Below are positions 62,116-64,000 of a stretch of DNA of 64,000 bases, piece after piece. Where the stretch lies: contig NZ_JAGPXT010000001.1 of NCBI RefSeq assembly GCF_018070465.1, positions 372,001-436,000 on the forward strand, read 5' to 3'. The notes beneath the pieces were generated by a model that saw nothing but the letters and a program-made list of their open reading frames with translations, did no database searches and was not told the DNA's origin. Origin of the DNA: Micromonospora sp. C95 (GTDB taxonomy: Bacteria > Actinomycetota > Actinomycetes > Mycobacteriales > Micromonosporaceae). Position numbers and translations under genes: made by a program. Each line of letters starts with the position of its first letter. Within the stretch, counting starts at the first letter, position 1.

Positions 62116-62221
62116 GGCGGTCCTCGTGGTCGGCGGCAGTCAGGAGTGTCACGCCTGGCGGAGCAGATCCGCTGCACCCGAATTCCGATGGCCGACCGCG
62201 GCCCGGCGTACTTTGGGGAAC

Positions 62222-63112
62222 ATGTCTGTGCCGAACGATCCCGATCCCCGACTTCAGTCGTACGCGGACCCGCAGCGACTGGTCACCACCGACTGGCTGG
62301 CCGAGCATCTGGGCGACGACGGTCTCGTGGTCGTCGAGTCCGACGAGGACGTACTGCTCTATGACAGCGGCCACATCCCAGGTGCCGTCAAGGTCGACTG
62401 GCATCTGGAGCTGAACGACCAGGTGACCCGGGACTACCTGGACGCCGAACGGTTCGCCGAACTCTGTGCCGCCAAGGGCATCGGCCGTGACGACACGGTC
62501 GTGTTCTACGGCGACAACTTCAACTGGTGGGCCGCGTACGCCCTCTGGGTCTTCACTCTCTTCGGTCACCAGGACGTGCGGCTGCTCGACGGCGGCCGGC
62601 AGAAGTGGATCGCCGAGGGGCGGGAGCTGACCCGCGACAAGCCGACCCGGCCCCGGGCCGACTATCCGGTGCCGCAGCGCGACGACGCGCCGGTGCGGGC
62701 CTTCCGCGAGGAGGTGTCGGCGCACGTCGACGCCGGCCGGCCGCTTGTCGACGTGCGGTCGCCGGGCGAGTACACCGGCGAGATGCTGCACATGCCGGAC
62801 TATCCGCAGGAGGGCGCGCTGCGCGGCGGGCACATCCCAGGCGCGGTGAGCAAGCCGTGGAAGTCCGCCGCCAACGACGACGGCACCTTCAAGTCGGCCG
62901 ACGAGCTACGCGCCATCTACGCCGACCAGCTCGGCCTGAGTGCCGACGACGACGTGATCGCCTACTGCCGCATCGGCGAACGCTCCAGCCACACCTGGTT
63001 CGTCCTGCGACACCTGCTCGGCTACCCGAAGGTCCGCAACTACGACGGCTCCTGGACCGAGTGGGGCAACCTAGTCCGCGCCCCCGTAGTAAAGGGCCCC
63101 AACCCGAGGTGA
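62222..63112 (+). CDS. Thiosulfate/3-mercaptopyruvate sulfurtransferase (rhodanese)
   Basis: The 296-residue protein has two rhodanese domains. The active-site Cys is in [14 protein letters not shown] (CRIGERSSH loop) in the C-terminal domain; the N-terminal domain is inactive, as in CysA/SseA of mycobacteria. The motifs [14 protein letters not shown] and [11 protein letters not shown] mark both repeats. ATG 62222 has GGGG about 5 bases upstream. The gene is divergent from the ECF sigma gene and ends near the inverted repeat at 63119. Confidence 0.94.
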   Translation: MSVPNDPDPRLQSYADPQRLVTTDWLAEHLGDDGLVVVESDEDVLLYDSGHIPGAVKVDWHLELNDQVTRDYLDAERFAELCAAKGIGRDDTVVFYGDNFNWWAAYALWVFTLFGHQDVRLLDGGRQKWIAEGRELTRDKPTRPRADYPVPQRDDAPVRAFREEVSAHVDAGRPLVDVRSPGEYTGEMLHMPDYPQEGALRGGHIPGAVSKPWKSAANDDGTFKSADELRAIYADQLGLSADDDVIAYCRIGERSSHTWFVLRHLLGYPKVRNYDGSWTEWGNLVRAPVVKGPNPR

Positions 63113-63118
63113 CGCCAT

Positions 63119-63179
63119 GTTGACCATGAGGTTAGCGGCAGAAACAAAGATCAACCATGCCGCTAACCTCATGATCAAC
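63119..63179. repeat. Intergenic inverted repeat, second GATCATGA-family copy
   Basis: The 22-base arms 63119-63140 and 63158-63179 are complementary with one mismatch; the right arm is the complement of GTTGATCATGAGGTTAGCGG plus CA. The right arm covers the stop codon of the TetR gene (63175-63177). It lies between convergent genes, like the copy at 60268. Confidence 0.9.
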
Positions 63180-63942
63180 GCAGTGGGGGGCGGTGCGGGT
63201 CGGGGTCGTTCAGGTAGCGCTGGATGGTGGGGGCGAGCCAGGTGATCAGGTCGGCAGGGGAGATGTCGACCATCGGGGGTAGGCGCAGGACGTAGCGGGT
63301 CAGGGCGACGCCGAGCAGTTGACTGGCGACCAGGCCGGCGCGCCGGGGGGCCTCGGCGGGGTCGGCGACCACCCGGCCGACCGCCACGCCGAGCTGGGTG
63401 GTGAAGATGGCGCGTACCCGCTCCGCCCCGCTCGGGTTGGTGCTCGCCGTGCGCAGCAGCGCCGGCAGAGTGGCATCGCCCTCCCACCGGGTGAAGAAGT
63501 AGCTGACCAGTTCCGTGCCGAGGCGGTCGGCCGGTACGCCGCTGAGGTCGGGCAGTCGTAGGTCGAACTCGGCCGCCGTGGCGAACAGGTTCTCCTTGCT
63601 GCCGTAGTACCGCATCACCATCGACGGGTCGATCCGGGCGTCCGCAGCGATGGCCCGGATCGTCGCGCGGTCGTACCCGTCGGCGGCGAATCGTTCCCGC
63701 GCGGCCCGCAGGATGGCCGCCCGGGTCGCCGCCGCGCTGCGCCGCCCGCCAGCCGCCGAAGATCCAGCGCCGGGTCGCCCGCCATCCGCCGAAGATCCAG
63801 CGTTGGGTCGTTCGCCGCCCGCCGACGATCCGGCGTTGGGTCGCTCGCCGCCAGCCGTCGTCGGTCCGGGGGCGCGGCGCCCGCCGTCGGCCGTCGGCTC
63901 CGCGAGCGGTTGCCGAGCCTGTTCCGGTACGCCCTCCGTCAT
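63175..63942 (-). CDS. TetR-family transcriptional regulator
   Basis: The 255-residue protein has a long N-terminal extension of about 60 residues with three imperfect 12-residue repeats (AGGERPNAGSS type). A TetR DNA-binding domain follows: TRAAILRAARERFAADGYD, and the helix-turn-helix ATIRAIAADARIDPSMVMRYYGSKENLF, given as IRAIAADARIDPSMVMRYYG. A C-terminal ligand domain ends in PTIQRYLND. ATG 63942 is near the right edge. A promoter for a rightward gene lies at 63968, so it may repress both. The target gene lies outside the window. Confidence 0.93.
   Translation of the reverse strand: MTEGVPEQARQPLAEPTADGGRRAPGPTTAGGERPNAGSSAGGERPNAGSSADGGRPGAGSSAAGGRRSAAATRAAILRAARERFAADGYDRATIRAIAADARIDPSMVMRYYGSKENLFATAAEFDLRLPDLSGVPADRLGTELVSYFFTRWEGDATLPALLRTASTNPSGAERVRAIFTTQLGVAVGRVVADPAEAPRRAGLVASQLLGVALTRYVLRLPPMVDISPADLITWLAPTIQRYLNDPDPHRPPLR
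63749..63856 (-). repeat. Tandem 36-bp repeats in the TetR N-terminal extension
   Basis: Three imperfect copies of a 36-base unit (for example CCGCCGAAGATCCAGCG at 63757 and 63787, and CGCCGACGATCCGGCG at 63820) encode the repeated peptide GGxRPxAGSSA. Repeat number may vary between strains. Confidence 0.6.
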
Positions 63943-63967
63943 GTGACCGACGGTATGCCAACGACTG

Positions 63968-63997
63968 TTGACTTGCTAATCCAGGGCCACCTACTGT
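63968..63997 (+). promoter_or_regulatory. Promoter pointing out of the window, divergent to tetR
   Basis: TTGACT (63968-63973) is followed after 18 bases by TACTGT (63992-63997). This is a reasonable sigma-70-type promoter for a gene beyond the right edge. It starts 26 bases from the TetR start codon, the usual position of a TetR-controlled divergent promoter. Confidence 0.5.
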
Positions 63998-64000
63998 TGC

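Overview
The window is about 64 kb of very GC-rich actinomycete chromosome centred on the replication origin. The order is trxBA, cwlM-like, parB-parA, rsmG, jag, yidC, yidD, rnpA, rpmH <> dnaA, oriC, dnaN, gnd, recF, dciA, gyrB, gyrA, DUF3566 gene, tRNA-Ile, tRNA-Ala. This is the classic actinobacterial oriC neighbourhood. The gnd gene between dnaN and recF, the gyrB N-terminus and the long intergenic inverted repeats point to the family Micromonosporaceae, probably Micromonospora or a close relative; the genus is an inference.

Layout. 0-5 kb: the end of an unidentified gene, a lipoprotein, ogt, a secreted subtilase with six C-terminal beta-trefoil-type repeats, and cca. 5-14 kb: a cell-wall and redox block matching the mycobacterial mviN-sigM-rsmA-trxB-trxC-cwlM order: murJ, a separate membrane pseudokinase (fused to MviN in mycobacteria), an ECF sigma factor with its probable anti-sigma factor, trxB-trxA and a cytoplasmic amidase-fold protein. 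14-24 kb: a GNAT gene, an overlapping aminotransferase/ATP-grasp pair, a HIT-like gene, and the parAB partition operon with five perfect parS sites, two of them inside the parA reading frame. 24-40 kb: the leftward rpmH-rnpA-yidD-yidC-jag-rsmG block, then rightward dnaA, oriC (28.3-28.9 kb, with about 20 DnaA-box-like 9-mers and one AT-rich patch), dnaN, gnd, recF, dciA, gyrB and gyrA. gyrA is interrupted directly after the catalytic tyrosine by a 420-residue intein with a homing endonuclease domain.

40-64 kb is accessory or housekeeping. Two tRNAs flank a 42-residue microprotein, and an integrase relic abuts tRNA-Ala. Then come a HAD phosphatase, sua5, a huge P-type ATPase carrying a degenerate ATPase copy fused to an active one, an MFS exporter behind a MerR-like operator, an NmrA-like reductase, a YbaK-type deacylase, a FrnE-like DsbA, SufE, a CBS protein, proS, an epoxide-hydrolase-like enzyme, an LPXTG surface protein, an SGNH hydrolase, an ECF sigma factor coupled to a membrane beta-propeller protein, a rhodanese and a TetR regulator. 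Several gene junctions in the last 12 kb carry long near-perfect inverted repeats.

How the parts work together: DnaA, DnaN, RecF, DciA and gyrase run initiation, elongation and topology, while ParA, ParB and parS segregate the origin. DnaA-box clusters outside oriC (before dnaA, before gyrA, beside parS and after murJ) suggest that DnaA also controls or is titrated by this region. MurJ, the pseudokinase, the CwlM-like protein and possibly the ATP-grasp enzyme link the origin region to cell-wall synthesis. Coordinates, motifs and repeats were read by eye; family names come from recognised motifs and no database search was possible.
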